Source of the DNA: Oscillospiraceae bacterium
GTDB taxonomy: Bacteria; Bacillota; Clostridia; Christensenellales; Aristaeellaceae
Assembly: GCA_031280145.1 (NCBI GenBank)
Contig: JAITHB010000099.1
Location: 1 to 34,892, forward strand
Direction of reading: 5' to 3'
DNA length: 34,892 bases
Position numbers and translations under genes: made by a program. Below the pieces are notes generated by a model that had not been told where the DNA came from, ran no database searches, and was given only the letters and a program-made list of their open reading frames with translations. Shown one piece after another: positions 7,703 to 14,499 of the stretch. The first letter of the stretch is position 1, and each line of letters starts with the position of its first letter.

Positions 7703-8332
7703 TTATTGTACGATCCCGTTGCTCTTAAGCATTCCCTCAAGAACGTCCATCTCCACCTGCACGTCGAGATAGCGGTTCTTCTCAAGCGCGGCAAGCTGAT
7801 TGCGGAACGCTTCGTCGATGAGCGTCAGCATGCGTTCCGTGCGGTCGCGCGTCTGCATCGCTTCGCGCGAAACGGAAGCCCCGCCTTTGCCGGGTTCCAT
7901 CGCGGCCCTTGCGTCCAAAATCTTAACCGTGGTCGGCAGATAGTAGCGCATGAACGTGCGAAGCTGCGAAGCCAGCGCGGGCGACGTCTCTATCCGATGG
8001 AGCAGTTCGCGCGCGGAATTCTCGATAGACTCAATAGTCGCGGACACGCGCTCGTCGGGAATCGCGTCGTTCGCCGCGCGAACCTTCTTTATCGCGTCTC
8101 GCGTTTCGGTGATGAGCGAATTCGCCGTGTCGTCGCCCGTGTCGGGAGCCAGCTCAATCTCAATTATTCTATTCTTAAAGAAGATCTTCGAGACCCAGAA
8201 TACGAGGAACGCCAGAAACAGCAGCGAAATATACTGCCTCGGCGACGCGATGCGCTGCGTCACTCCGTAGAGCAGCCCAACTGCACCTGCGATAAGGAAC
8301 GGGAACGGCGACATTCTCTTGATCTTCTTCAT
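7703..8332 (-). CDS. XpaC-like family (5-bromo-4-chloroindolyl phosphate hydrolysis family) membrane protein
   Basis: With the ATG at 8332 (MKKIKRMSPFPFLIAG, AGAGG eight bases upstream) the protein has 209 residues. An in-frame GTG at 8395 would add 21 residues but overlaps a TATAAT element. Two hydrophobic segments (about 8-25 and 32-50) are followed by a helical, charged cytoplasmic domain ending EKNRYLDVQVEMDVLEGMLKSNG, typical of the XpaC family. XpaC was named from a substrate-hydrolysis phenotype; its real role is unknown. The XpaC/TelA pair is a conserved Bacillota arrangement and here heads the envelope cluster. Confidence 0.8.
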   Translation of the reverse strand: MKKIKRMSPFPFLIAGAVGLLYGVTQRIASPRQYISLLFLAFLVFWVSKIFFKNRIIEIELAPDTGDDTANSLITETRDAIKKVRAANDAIPDERVSATIESIENSARELLHRIETSPALASQLRTFMRYYLPTTVKILDARAAMEPGKGGASVSREAMQTRDRTERMLTLIDEAFRNQLAALEKNRYLDVQVEMDVLEGMLKSNGIVQ

Positions 8333-8386
8333 CTTCGCAACCTCTATCTCTGATTCTGTATTAGATGTTTTCTTCCGCACATTCAT

Positions 8387-8392
8387 ATTATA
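8387..8392 (-). promoter_or_regulatory. Candidate -10 element for the xpaC cluster
   Basis: A perfect TATAAT on the minus strand lies 55 bases before the preferred xpaC start. No convincing -35 hexamer is present at 16-18 bases spacing, so this may be an activator-dependent or weak promoter. Confidence 0.35.
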
Positions 8393-8471
8393 CACAAATG
8401 AGGCGCAAAAGAAAGGCTACTTTTAATCTTTCACCCAATATGAATGTTTTCTAATCTTTTTATAAAGAAAG

Positions 8472-8489
8472 GGCGGAAATCATTCCGCC
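8472..8489. terminator. Stem-loop flanking MITE-like copy 1 (left)
   Basis: GGCGGAA (8472-8478), loop ATCA, TTCCGCC (8483-8489): a 7-bp perfect stem ending one base before the element's terminal repeat. Its stem resembles that of the palindrome on the other side of the element (GACGGAA...TTCCGTC), as if one hairpin had been duplicated and then diverged. Confidence 0.5.
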
Positions 8490-8490
8490 T

Positions 8491-8651
8491 CAGACTGTCG
8501 ACAAAAGCCCACAGGCGTTGTAAAGGGCGGGCGACCGAGGCGGTCGCCCCTACAGGGTGTATGCTATCGGTATACAGGAACTCGATATGCTGTAGGGGCG
8601 AGCCCCTGGCTCGCCCGCTCGCATACAAAACAATCGTTTGTCGACAGTCTG
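8491..8651 (-). repeat. MITE-like palindromic element, copy 1
   Basis: A 161-bp non-coding element bounded by perfect 15-bp terminal inverted repeats, CAGACTGTCGACAAA (8491-8505) and its reverse complement (8637-8651). Inside are two GC-rich hairpins, GGGCGACC...GGTCGCCC and GGGCGAGCC...GGCTCGCCC, separated by an AT-richer centre bounded by CTACAG and CTGTAG. It is in the opposite orientation to the copies at 14286 and 34790, with which it is nearly identical apart from scattered substitutions. No ORF is present, so it would be non-autonomous if mobile. Confidence 0.85.
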
Positions 8652-8673
8652 AGACGGAACGCGTTCCGTCTCA
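8650..8673 (-). terminator. Perfect palindrome downstream of GH94
   Basis: A perfect 24-bp palindrome (arm TGAGACGGAACG) begins 22 bases after the GH94 stop on the minus strand and abuts the MITE-like element. It can form a stable stem-loop and is the most likely transcript end for GH94, although no T tract follows it. Confidence 0.55.
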
Positions 8674-8695
8674 CATAATTATTCCCTATATACAA

Positions 8696-11143
8696 CTACA
8701 GAACCACAACAACATCATGCGCCCCGCCGTCAAACGGCGCAATAACGTTCCCCGGCACCCGTACGCCGTCCACGATAACGCTCTTCACCCCCTTGCAGAC
8801 ACAGCTCTCGTTGCGCACCTGAATATTGTAGACCGCGCCGCGGAATCTGCGCGAAACCTTGTAGCCCTTCCATGAGGACGGGATGCACGGGTCGATCGTG
8901 AGACCATCGTAATCAGGCTTGATTCCCAGAATATATTGGCTGACGACATAGAAGTTCCACGCCGCGGTTCCGGTAAGCCAACTGTTCTTCGCTTGACCGT
9001 GCTTGCCATGCGCCGCCGCGTCGCGCCCCGCAATCATCTGCGAGTAGACGTACGGCTCCGTTTTGTGCAAATCGGAAATCTCTTCGCGGTAAGCAGGCGC
9101 GATCTTCTTATATAAATTGAAGGCGCGGTCGCCATGCCCAACCACTGTTTCAGCTGCGATAATCCACGGGTTGTTGTGGCAGAAAATGCCCGCGTTCTCC
9201 TTATAGCCCGGCGGATACGACGATATTTCACCGAGTTCCAAGTGATACTCCTTATAAGCGGGCTGGTTCAGCATGATACCGTGGTCCGTCTCAAGCCTTG
9301 CGGCGACGCTCGCGAGCGCCTGTTCCGCCTTGCCGCCGTCCGTGCCGATTCCCGCCATTACGCAATAGCCGTTCGACTCGATGAATATCTGTCCGTCCTC
9401 GCATTCGCGGCTTCCGATTTTACCGCCGAACGCGTCATACGCCCGCAGGAACCATTCGCCGTCCCAGCCGTGCGCGAGCGTCGCGGCGCGCATCTGCGCA
9501 ACCTCATTCTCGCAGTAAGCCGCGTCTTCTTCCCGCCCAAGTTTGCGGTAAATCCTCGCAAGCTCGGGACCGATCGAAACGAACATTCCCGCGATAAGCA
9601 CGGACTCCGCCACCCTGTCGTCGGGCGCGTTCGGATTGCTGAACGTCTGGAAGCTCTCGTCAGGCTCCGATGAGAAGCAGTTGAGGTTCAGGCAGTCGTT
9701 CCAGTCCGCGCGGCCGATAAGCGGCAGTCCGTGCGGACCTTTGTTGTTCACGACATGGTCGAACGAGGCGCGAAGGTGTTCGAGCAGCGAACCTGTGTCG
9801 TTCGGGTTTGTGTCATATGGAACTTGTTCCGACAGAACGGAGAAGTCGCCCGTTTCCTTTATGTAAGCCGCGGTTCCCGCGATGAGCCACAGCGGGTCGT
9901 CGCCGAAGCCGCCGCCTATATCGTTGTTGCCCTTCTTCGTGAGCGGCTGGTATTGGTGATAACAGCCGCCGTCGCGGAACTGAATCGCCGCGATGTCGAG
10001 TATGCGCTCCCTCGCGCGCGCGGGTATCTGATGAACGAAACCGAGCAAATCCTGGCTGCTGTCGCGGAAGCCGAGCCCTCGCCCTATTCCGCTTTCAAAC
10101 AGGGAAGCTGACCGCGACATGTTGAACGTCACCATGCATTGGTATGGATTCCATATGTTCACCATGCGCGACAGCTTTTCATCGTCAGTAGTGAGAACAT
10201 AAGCGGACAGAAGCTCATCCCAATATTTGCGCAGAGCGGCAAGCGCGGCGTCAACCTGTTCGTCAGTCTCATACTTCTTGATGAGTTCCTTCGCCGGCTG
10301 CTTGTTGATAACGCCAATCGTCTCAAACTTGCTTTCATTCGGCAGTTCCGCATATCCTACGATATACACGAGCGACTGCGTTTCTCCCGCCGCAAGCGTT
10401 AGATCAGCCTGATGGCTGCCTATTGGCTGCCAGCCCGAAGCGATGCTGTTCCTGCTCTTACCCTCGATGACGGCCGCAGGGCTCCCCAAATCGTTATACA
10501 GCCCCATGAACGACTCAAGGTCGGTATCAAAGCCGTCAATCGGTTTGTTGACGGAGAAGAAGGAATAGTGGTTGCGCCGCTCGCGGTATTCCGTCTTGTG
10601 GTAGATTACGCCGCCTTCAACCTCAACTTCGCCCGTCGAGAAATTGCGCTGGAAGTTCAGCATATCGTCCTGCGCGTTCCACAGGCAGAACTCCACGAAC
10701 GAGAACACTTTGAGTTCTTTCGTTTCGGCGGTGTTGTTCGTAATCTTTAATCGATGAATCTCAACGTTGTCTCCGAGCGGAACGAACGCGGTCTGCTCCG
10801 CCCGCACGCCGTTCTTCTCGCTCGTCAGCACCGTATAGCCCATTCCGTGGCGGCATTCATAAAAGTCAAGCTCGGTCTTCGTAGGCTTCCAACCGGGGTT
10901 GAAAACCGTATCGCCGTCTTTTATATAGAAGTAACGCCCGTTTGAATCGACGGGAATGTTATTGTATCGGTATCGCAGAACGCGGCGAAGACGTGCGTCG
11001 CGGTAGAAGCAGTATCCGCCCGACGTATTGGAAATAAGACCGAAGAAGTTCTCGCTGCCCAGATAGTTTATCCATGGATAAGGAGTGCGCGGCGTATCAA
11101 TCACGTATTCGCGCCGCGCGTCGTCAAAATGACCGTACTTCAT
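8696..11143 (-). CDS. GH94 glycoside phosphorylase, cellobiose phosphorylase type
   Basis: An 815-residue protein, the normal length for cytoplasmic GH94 cellobiose phosphorylases, which convert cellobiose and phosphate to glucose 1-phosphate and glucose. It opens [20 protein letters not shown], followed by the [18 protein letters not shown] block, and contains [21 protein letters not shown] (substrate site) and [10 protein letters not shown]; Asp483 of the RADWND motif (478-483) is the expected general acid. [13 protein letters not shown] and the C-terminal beta domain also match. Specificity for cellobiose rather than another beta-glucoside is inferred from overall similarity. GGAGG precedes the ATG. 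The promoter overlaps a LacI-like operator whose core recurs upstream of the sugar ABC transporter, linking uptake to phosphorolysis. Confidence 0.93.
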   Translation of the reverse strand: MKYGHFDDARREYVIDTPRTPYPWINYLGSENFFGLISNTSGGYCFYRDARLRRVLRYRYNNIPVDSNGRYFYIKDGDTVFNPGWKPTKTELDFYECRHGMGYTVLTSEKNGVRAEQTAFVPLGDNVEIHRLKITNNTAETKELKVFSFVEFCLWNAQDDMLNFQRNFSTGEVEVEGGVIYHKTEYRERRNHYSFFSVNKPIDGFDTDLESFMGLYNDLGSPAAVIEGKSRNSIASGWQPIGSHQADLTLAAGETQSLVYIVGYAELPNESKFETIGVINKQPAKELIKKYETDEQVDAALAALRKYWDELLSAYVLTTDDEKLSRMVNIWNPYQCMVTFNMSRSASLFESGIGRGLGFRDSSQDLLGFVHQIPARARERILDIAAIQFRDGGCYHQYQPLTKKGNNDIGGGFGDDPLWLIAGTAAYIKETGDFSVLSEQVPYDTNPNDTGSLLEHLRASFDHVVNNKGPHGLPLIGRADWNDCLNLNCFSSEPDESFQTFSNPNAPDDRVAESVLIAGMFVSIGPELARIYRKLGREEDAAYCENEVAQMRAATLAHGWDGEWFLRAYDAFGGKIGSRECEDGQIFIESNGYCVMAGIGTDGGKAEQALASVAARLETDHGIMLNQPAYKEYHLELGEISSYPPGYKENAGIFCHNNPWIIAAETVVGHGDRAFNLYKKIAPAYREEISDLHKTEPYVYSQMIAGRDAAAHGKHGQAKNSWLTGTAAWNFYVVSQYILGIKPDYDGLTIDPCIPSSWKGYKVSRRFRGAVYNIQVRNESCVCKGVKSVIVDGVRVPGNVIAPFDGGAHDVVVVL

Positions 11144-11171
11144 ATATACCTCCGTGCGTTATCTTTCCATT

Positions 11172-11200
11172 ATTTTACCAGCTTGCTGGCGTTTCCGCAA
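11172..11200 (-). promoter_or_regulatory. GH94 promoter
   Basis: On the minus strand TTGCGG (11195-11200) and TAAAAT (11172-11177) are separated by 17 bases. The -35 hexamer overlaps the operator at 11197-11210, so a bound repressor would block RNA polymerase. Confidence 0.55.
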
Positions 11201-11210
11201 ACGTTTTCGT
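11197..11210. promoter_or_regulatory. LacI/CcpA-type operator at the GH94 promoter
   Basis: Read on the minus strand, ACGAAAACGTTTGC has the AACGTT centre and dyad character of LacI-family operators and resembles a catabolite-responsive element with two mismatches. The 11-base core CGAAAACGTTT is repeated exactly at 15939-15949 upstream of the sugar transporter. The regulator gene is not in the window. Confidence 0.5.
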
Positions 11211-11229
11211 AAATACGCAATCCGGATGC

Positions 11230-11260
11230 TTGCATTAACCTTAACGTTAAGGTTTATAAT
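11230..11260 (+). promoter_or_regulatory. MerR-type promoter with 19-bp spacer for the aldo/keto reductase
   Basis: TTGCAT (11230-11235) and TATAAT (11255-11260) are separated by 19 bases instead of 17. An 18-bp perfect palindrome, AACCTTAACGTTAAGGTT (11237-11254), fills the spacer. This is the hallmark of promoters activated by MerR-family regulators, which untwist an overlong spacer, and its CCTTAA/TTAAGG arms recall SoxR-type operators. No merR gene lies in the window, so the cognate regulator must be elsewhere. Confidence 0.75.
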
Positions 11261-11295
11261 GGAACATATCCGAAATTTACCATAGGAGAATTTCT

Positions 11296-11334
11296 ATGGG
11301 TATAAACAAGCGATATGTTAGGAGAATTTTATGA
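11296..11334 (+). CDS. Putative 12-residue leader peptide coupled to the aldo/keto reductase
   Basis: ATG at 11296 opens a 12-codon ORF (MGINKRYVRRIL) whose TGA overlaps the reductase ATG as ATGA. It has its own Shine-Dalgarno (AGGAG, 11284-11288). The sequence AGGAGAATTT before this ATG is repeated exactly before the reductase ATG, so the leader looks like a duplicated translation-initiation region. It could couple translation or be a by-product of duplication; expression is not shown. Confidence 0.45.
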   Translation: MGINKRYVRRIL

Positions 11335-12251
11335 GAACAATCAAACTCGGCACATCGAATCTGCAAGTTCCGACAATCGCCGTCGGCTGTATGCGCATCA
11401 ACGGTCTTGACGCGAAGGGCGCGGAAGCGTTCGTTAACGGCGCGCTCGAACTTGGCGCGAACTTCTTTGACCACGCGGACATTTACGGCGGCGGAACTTG
11501 CGAAACAATCTTCGGCAAAGCCATCAAGATGAGCCCGAGCGTCCGTCAGAAAATCATTCTGCAAAGCAAGTGCGGCATTCGCCCCGGCGTCGCGTTTGAC
11601 TTCTCAAAGAAGCATATACTGGAATCCGTCGACGGCAGTCTCAAGCGCCTGAAGACAGAATACCTCGACATACTTCTTCTGCACCGCCCCGATCTCCTTA
11701 TAGAACCTGAAGAAGTTGCGGAAGCGTTCGATATTCTGGAAAACGCGGGCAAAGTGAAACACTTCGGCGTATCGAACCAAAACCCGATGATGATTGAATT
11801 GCTCAAGAAATACGTGAAGCAGCCGATCGTCGCGAACCAGCTTCAGCTCTCGATCGCAAACTGCACGATGATAAGCCAGGCGCTGCACGTAAACATGCAG
11901 GACGACAAGGCTGTTAACCGCGACGGAAGCATACTCGATTACTGCCGCCTGCACGACATAACGATTCAGCCGTGGTCGCCGTTCCAATACGGATTCTTCG
12001 AGGGCGTGTTCCTGGGTTCGGACAAGTATCCCGAGCTCAACGAGAAGATTGATGAAATCGCGGCGAAGTACGGTGTCTCCAACACGACCATCGCGATGGC
12101 ATGGCTGCTGCGCCACCCCGCGAAGATGCAGCCTGTCACGGGCACGATGAACCTGTCGCGCCTTGCGGACTGCGTCAAGGCGGCGGAGATTACGCTGTCA
12201 AAAGAGGAGTGGTATTCCATTTATCTGGCGGCGGGGAACATTCTGCCGTAA
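11331..12251 (+). CDS. Aldo/keto reductase (YdhF-like)
   Basis: A 306-residue (beta/alpha)8 NADPH-dependent oxidoreductase. The catalytic tetrad is visible as Asp47 and Tyr52 (FFDHADIYGGG), Lys80 (LQSKCG) and His118 (LLLHRPD). The blocks GCMRI near the N-terminus, KHFGVSNQNP and IQPWSPFQYGFF match the YdhF branch. Substrates are probably aldehydes or ketosugars; none can be deduced. AGGAG is 6 bases before the ATG. The MerR-type promoter suggests induction by a small molecule, metal or oxidative stress. Divergent from GH94 with a 187-bp shared control region. No clear terminator follows. Confidence 0.9.
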   Translation: MRTIKLGTSNLQVPTIAVGCMRINGLDAKGAEAFVNGALELGANFFDHADIYGGGTCETIFGKAIKMSPSVRQKIILQSKCGIRPGVAFDFSKKHILESVDGSLKRLKTEYLDILLLHRPDLLIEPEEVAEAFDILENAGKVKHFGVSNQNPMMIELLKKYVKQPIVANQLQLSIANCTMISQALHVNMQDDKAVNRDGSILDYCRLHDITIQPWSPFQYGFFEGVFLGSDKYPELNEKIDEIAAKYGVSNTTIAMAWLLRHPAKMQPVTGTMNLSRLADCVKAAEITLSKEEWYSIYLAAGNILP

Positions 12252-12413
12252 AAAAAGAGTTAATTGCGGAGGTTGATCTGCGTTACGCAAGGTCGTGCGA
12301 TCTGTACGTTGTAAGCGGGACGTGGGACCAACAAGGCGGTCGATAGGACCCACCTCGGGAAATCGTCTCTACAGGGATTCCCTATCGGCAATCACACGGA
12401 TTTTGCAAAGTTT

Positions 12414-12441
12414 GGGCGACCGAGGACGGTCGCCCCTACAG
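12414..12441 (+). repeat. Solo arm of the MITE-like element
   Basis: GGGCGACC (12414-12421) and GGTCGCCC (12428-12435) form one of the two GC-rich hairpins of the MITE-like element, followed by CTACAG as in the complete copies. The terminal repeats and the second hairpin are absent, so this is a relic or an independent hairpin unit. It lies in the 198-bp gap between the convergent reductase and permease genes, just after the permease stop, where it may act as a terminator. The rest of the gap holds only degenerate hairpin-like sequence. Confidence 0.55.
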
Positions 12442-12449
12442 GTTCTCTG

Positions 12450-13289
12450 CTACCCCTTAATTCCTGTCATCGCCACGCCCTGCACAAACTGCTTCTGCCC
12501 CGCCAAGAATACAATAAGAAGCGGTATCAAAGTCACCGTGCTTGCCGCCATCACCAAGCCGTAGCTTGTATTGTACTGCGAGTTGAACATGCGCAGACCT
12601 ATCTGGATTGTTTTCACGCTGTCGCGCGTGAGATAGATATACGGTCCCAAAAAGTCGTTCCACGTTGTAATAATCGTGAAGATAACGAGCGTCATAATCG
12701 CGGGCTTCGCGTTGGGCAGCATTATGCGCGACCATATGCCGTATTCGGAAAGCCCGTCTATTCGTGCGGCCTCGCACAGCTCGTCGGGAATGCCGAGGAA
12801 GAACTGACGCATAAGGAACACGCCGAACGCGGAGAACGCTTGAAGGAATATCATAGACCACAGCGTATTATTCAAGTGAAAATACTTTGACATAATAATA
12901 AACTGCGGAACCATATACGCCTGCCAAGGCACCGCGATTGTCGAGAAATACGCAAGAAAGAGCGCGTTGCGCCCGCGGAAGCGAAGCTTCGCGAAAGCGT
13001 ACGCCGCAAAGCTTGACGTAATCACCTGAAGGAACGTGACCACAACCGCGAGAATTACGCTGTTCTCAACATATTGAAGCAGATTTATACGCGTCCAAAT
13101 ATCCTTATAGTTATGCCAAAGCGGCGTCTTGGGCCACCATATTATCGGATACGCCATTATCTCTTCTTCCGCCTTTATTGAAGAGACGAGCATCCACATA
13201 AACGGAAAGAGCGTCGCGATTGTTATAATGGCAAGGGTTAAATACAGCAGTAACGTTACAAGCCATGATCTCCGTTTTTCGCCGACCAT
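12450..13289 (-). CDS. Carbohydrate ABC transporter permease (MalG-like, CUT1)
   Basis: A 279-residue inner-membrane permease with six predicted membrane segments. The EAA loop that contacts the ATPase is EAARIDGLSEYGIWSRIMLP, in the expected place in the C-terminal half, and the protein ends VQGVAMTGIKG as is usual for MalG-type subunits. The ATG has AAGGAG seven bases upstream and lies 15 bases after the stop of the partner permease, so the two are co-translated. It imports sugars together with the MalF-like permease and the binding protein. No ATPase gene is nearby, as is usual in Bacillota where a shared MsmX-type ATPase serves several CUT1 systems. Confidence 0.92.
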   Translation of the reverse strand: MVGEKRRSWLVTLLLYLTLAIITIATLFPFMWMLVSSIKAEEEIMAYPIIWWPKTPLWHNYKDIWTRINLLQYVENSVILAVVVTFLQVITSSFAAYAFAKLRFRGRNALFLAYFSTIAVPWQAYMVPQFIIMSKYFHLNNTLWSMIFLQAFSAFGVFLMRQFFLGIPDELCEAARIDGLSEYGIWSRIMLPNAKPAIMTLVIFTIITTWNDFLGPYIYLTRDSVKTIQIGLRMFNSQYNTSYGLVMAASTVTLIPLLIVFLAGQKQFVQGVAMTGIKG

Positions 13290-13304
13290 AAGTACGCTCC
13301 TTCC

Positions 13305-14234
13305 TTATTTATTGGTAAATCTCTTTTCGCCGCGGAACTGAATCAGCGTAACTATCAAGACTATCAGGAACAGCACCATCGAGATTGCGCTTGCTCTGCC
13401 GAAGTCGTTGCTGCCGCGAAGCCCCGCGCTGAATATCTCATACACCAGAACCGTCGTCTGTTTTGACAAATTGTTATCCATTCCCGCGAACAGCTGGAAG
13501 AACACATCGTAAACCTTAAACGAACTGACCACCAGCATAATCATTACGAAGAAGTTTGCGGGCGCGATTTCAGGCAGCGTCACATACCTGAAACGACCGA
13601 CGTTCGACGCGCCGTCGAGCGCCGCGGATTCGTACAATTCAGTGTTCACGCCCTGCAACCCCGCCAGGTAGATAACCATGTAGTAGCCCATGTTCTTCCA
13701 TACGGAAAACAGAACGGCCATGAAGTATACTCCCCACTGCTGAACAGTCCACTTAACGGTTACCCCGAACAGCGAGTTGAGAACGCCGTTGGCAAGCCCG
13801 TTGCTGCCGGGTATGAAGAGGAGCTTGAATACAGTGGAAACCGCTATAAGCGACGCGACATATGGAAAGAACGAAATCGCGCGAAAGATATTCCGTCCGC
13901 GTATTTTTGAATTAAGCAGCAGCGCCATAGCCAGCGACGCAAACATTGTGATTGGAACCGTGAGAGCCGTATATATAAGCGTGTTTCTCAAGGCGGGTCC
14001 GAAGGTATCGGAAACTCTGGATAAGTTCTTGAACAGATTTATATAATTGTTGAGCGCCGCCCATTCGGGGGTTTTGCTTCCGTTCCACTTCATAAACGAC
14101 AGCGCGAACGAGAAAAGCACGGGTACGAGGGTGAACACCGCGAAGCCTAAAAAGTTAGGCAGAATAAACGTAAGCGCGACAAGTGTGTTGCGCTTCCCGA
14201 GGTCCATTTTTTTTTTATGCGAGGCGGTTACCAA
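13305..14234 (-). CDS. Carbohydrate ABC transporter permease (MalF/UgpA-like, CUT1)
   Basis: A 309-residue permease with six predicted membrane segments and the EAA loop ESAALDGASNVGRFRYVTLP. The start is a TTG at 14234 with a strong GGAGG about 8 bases upstream; the next ATG, nine codons in, lacks a ribosome binding site. The N-terminal stretch is basic (HKKKMDLGKR), as is usual for these cytoplasmic leaders. It is separated from the upstream binding-protein gene by 265 bp containing a MITE-like element between two hairpins, which may reduce permease expression relative to the binding protein. Confidence 0.9.
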   Translation of the reverse strand: MVTASHKKKMDLGKRNTLVALTFILPNFLGFAVFTLVPVLFSFALSFMKWNGSKTPEWAALNNYINLFKNLSRVSDTFGPALRNTLIYTALTVPITMFASLAMALLLNSKIRGRNIFRAISFFPYVASLIAVSTVFKLLFIPGSNGLANGVLNSLFGVTVKWTVQQWGVYFMAVLFSVWKNMGYYMVIYLAGLQGVNTELYESAALDGASNVGRFRYVTLPEIAPANFFVMIMLVVSSFKVYDVFFQLFAGMDNNLSKQTTVLVYEIFSAGLRGSNDFGRASAISMVLFLIVLIVTLIQFRGEKRFTNK

Positions 14235-14263
14235 TGTTTTCCCCTCCTCAATTCTATAAAGAA

Positions 14264-14285
14264 GGGGTGGGTTTTATCCCACCTT
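14264..14285. terminator. Stem-loop flanking MITE-like copy 2 (left)
   Basis: GGTGGG (14266-14271) pairs with CCCACC (14278-14283), immediately before the element's terminal repeat. It is nearly the same hairpin as the one on the far side at 14445-14467. Confidence 0.5.
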
Positions 14286-14445
14286 CAGACTGTCGACAAA
14301 CGATTGTTTTGTATGCGGGCGGGCGAGCCGGGGGCTCGCCCCTACAATATATTGCGTTCCTGTATACCGATAGCCTGCACCATGTAGGGGAGACCGCCTC
14401 GGTCGCCCGCCCTTTACAATACCGATGGGCTTTGTCGACAGCCTA
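14286..14445 (+). repeat. MITE-like palindromic element, copy 2
   Basis: About 160 bp, same orientation as the copy at 34790 and opposite to that at 8491. It begins CAGACTGTCGACAAA and ends TTTGTCGACAGCC, with GGGCGAGCC...GGCTCGCCC followed by GGTCGCCC-type arms inside. It sits between the binding-protein and permease genes of a sugar transporter, flanked by two almost identical GGGTGGG/CCCACCC hairpins, which may be a duplicated target site. Confidence 0.85.
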
Positions 14446-14467
14446 GGGGTGGGTTTATCCCACCCTT
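14445..14467. terminator. Stem-loop flanking MITE-like copy 2 (right)
   Basis: GGGTGGG (14447-14453) and CCCACCC (14459-14465) form a 7-bp stem, extendable by wobble pairs, 32 bases after the binding-protein stop. A hairpin here is typical of sugar ABC operons, where it stabilises the binding-protein message. Confidence 0.6.
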
Positions 14468-14499
14468 ATTGCTATGCTATGAAAGTTCGCCGGAAACAT

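Larger units (their letters stand above)
8333..8695. other. Gene-free stretch between xpaC and the GH94 gene
   Basis: This 363-bp stretch holds the candidate xpaC -10 element, an AT-rich segment, a stem-loop at 8472-8489 (GGCGGAA and TTCCGCC around a 4-base loop), the 161-bp MITE-like element at 8491-8651, and a perfect 24-bp palindrome at 8650-8673 just downstream of the GH94 stop. I see no coding sequence with a plausible start and ribosome binding site. Confidence 0.7.

Noticed and set aside
7706-8353. 215-codon plus-strand frame opposite xpaC
   Set aside because: Arg/His/Val-rich shadow frame with no ribosome binding site; xpaC is supported by family blocks and by its telA neighbour.
8696-11143. 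Cellodextrin or laminaribiose phosphorylase instead of cellobiose phosphorylase
   Set aside because: The length and the blocks around the N-terminus and active site fit cellobiose phosphorylase best, but sequence alone does not settle acceptor length; kept as cellobiose type with that caveat.
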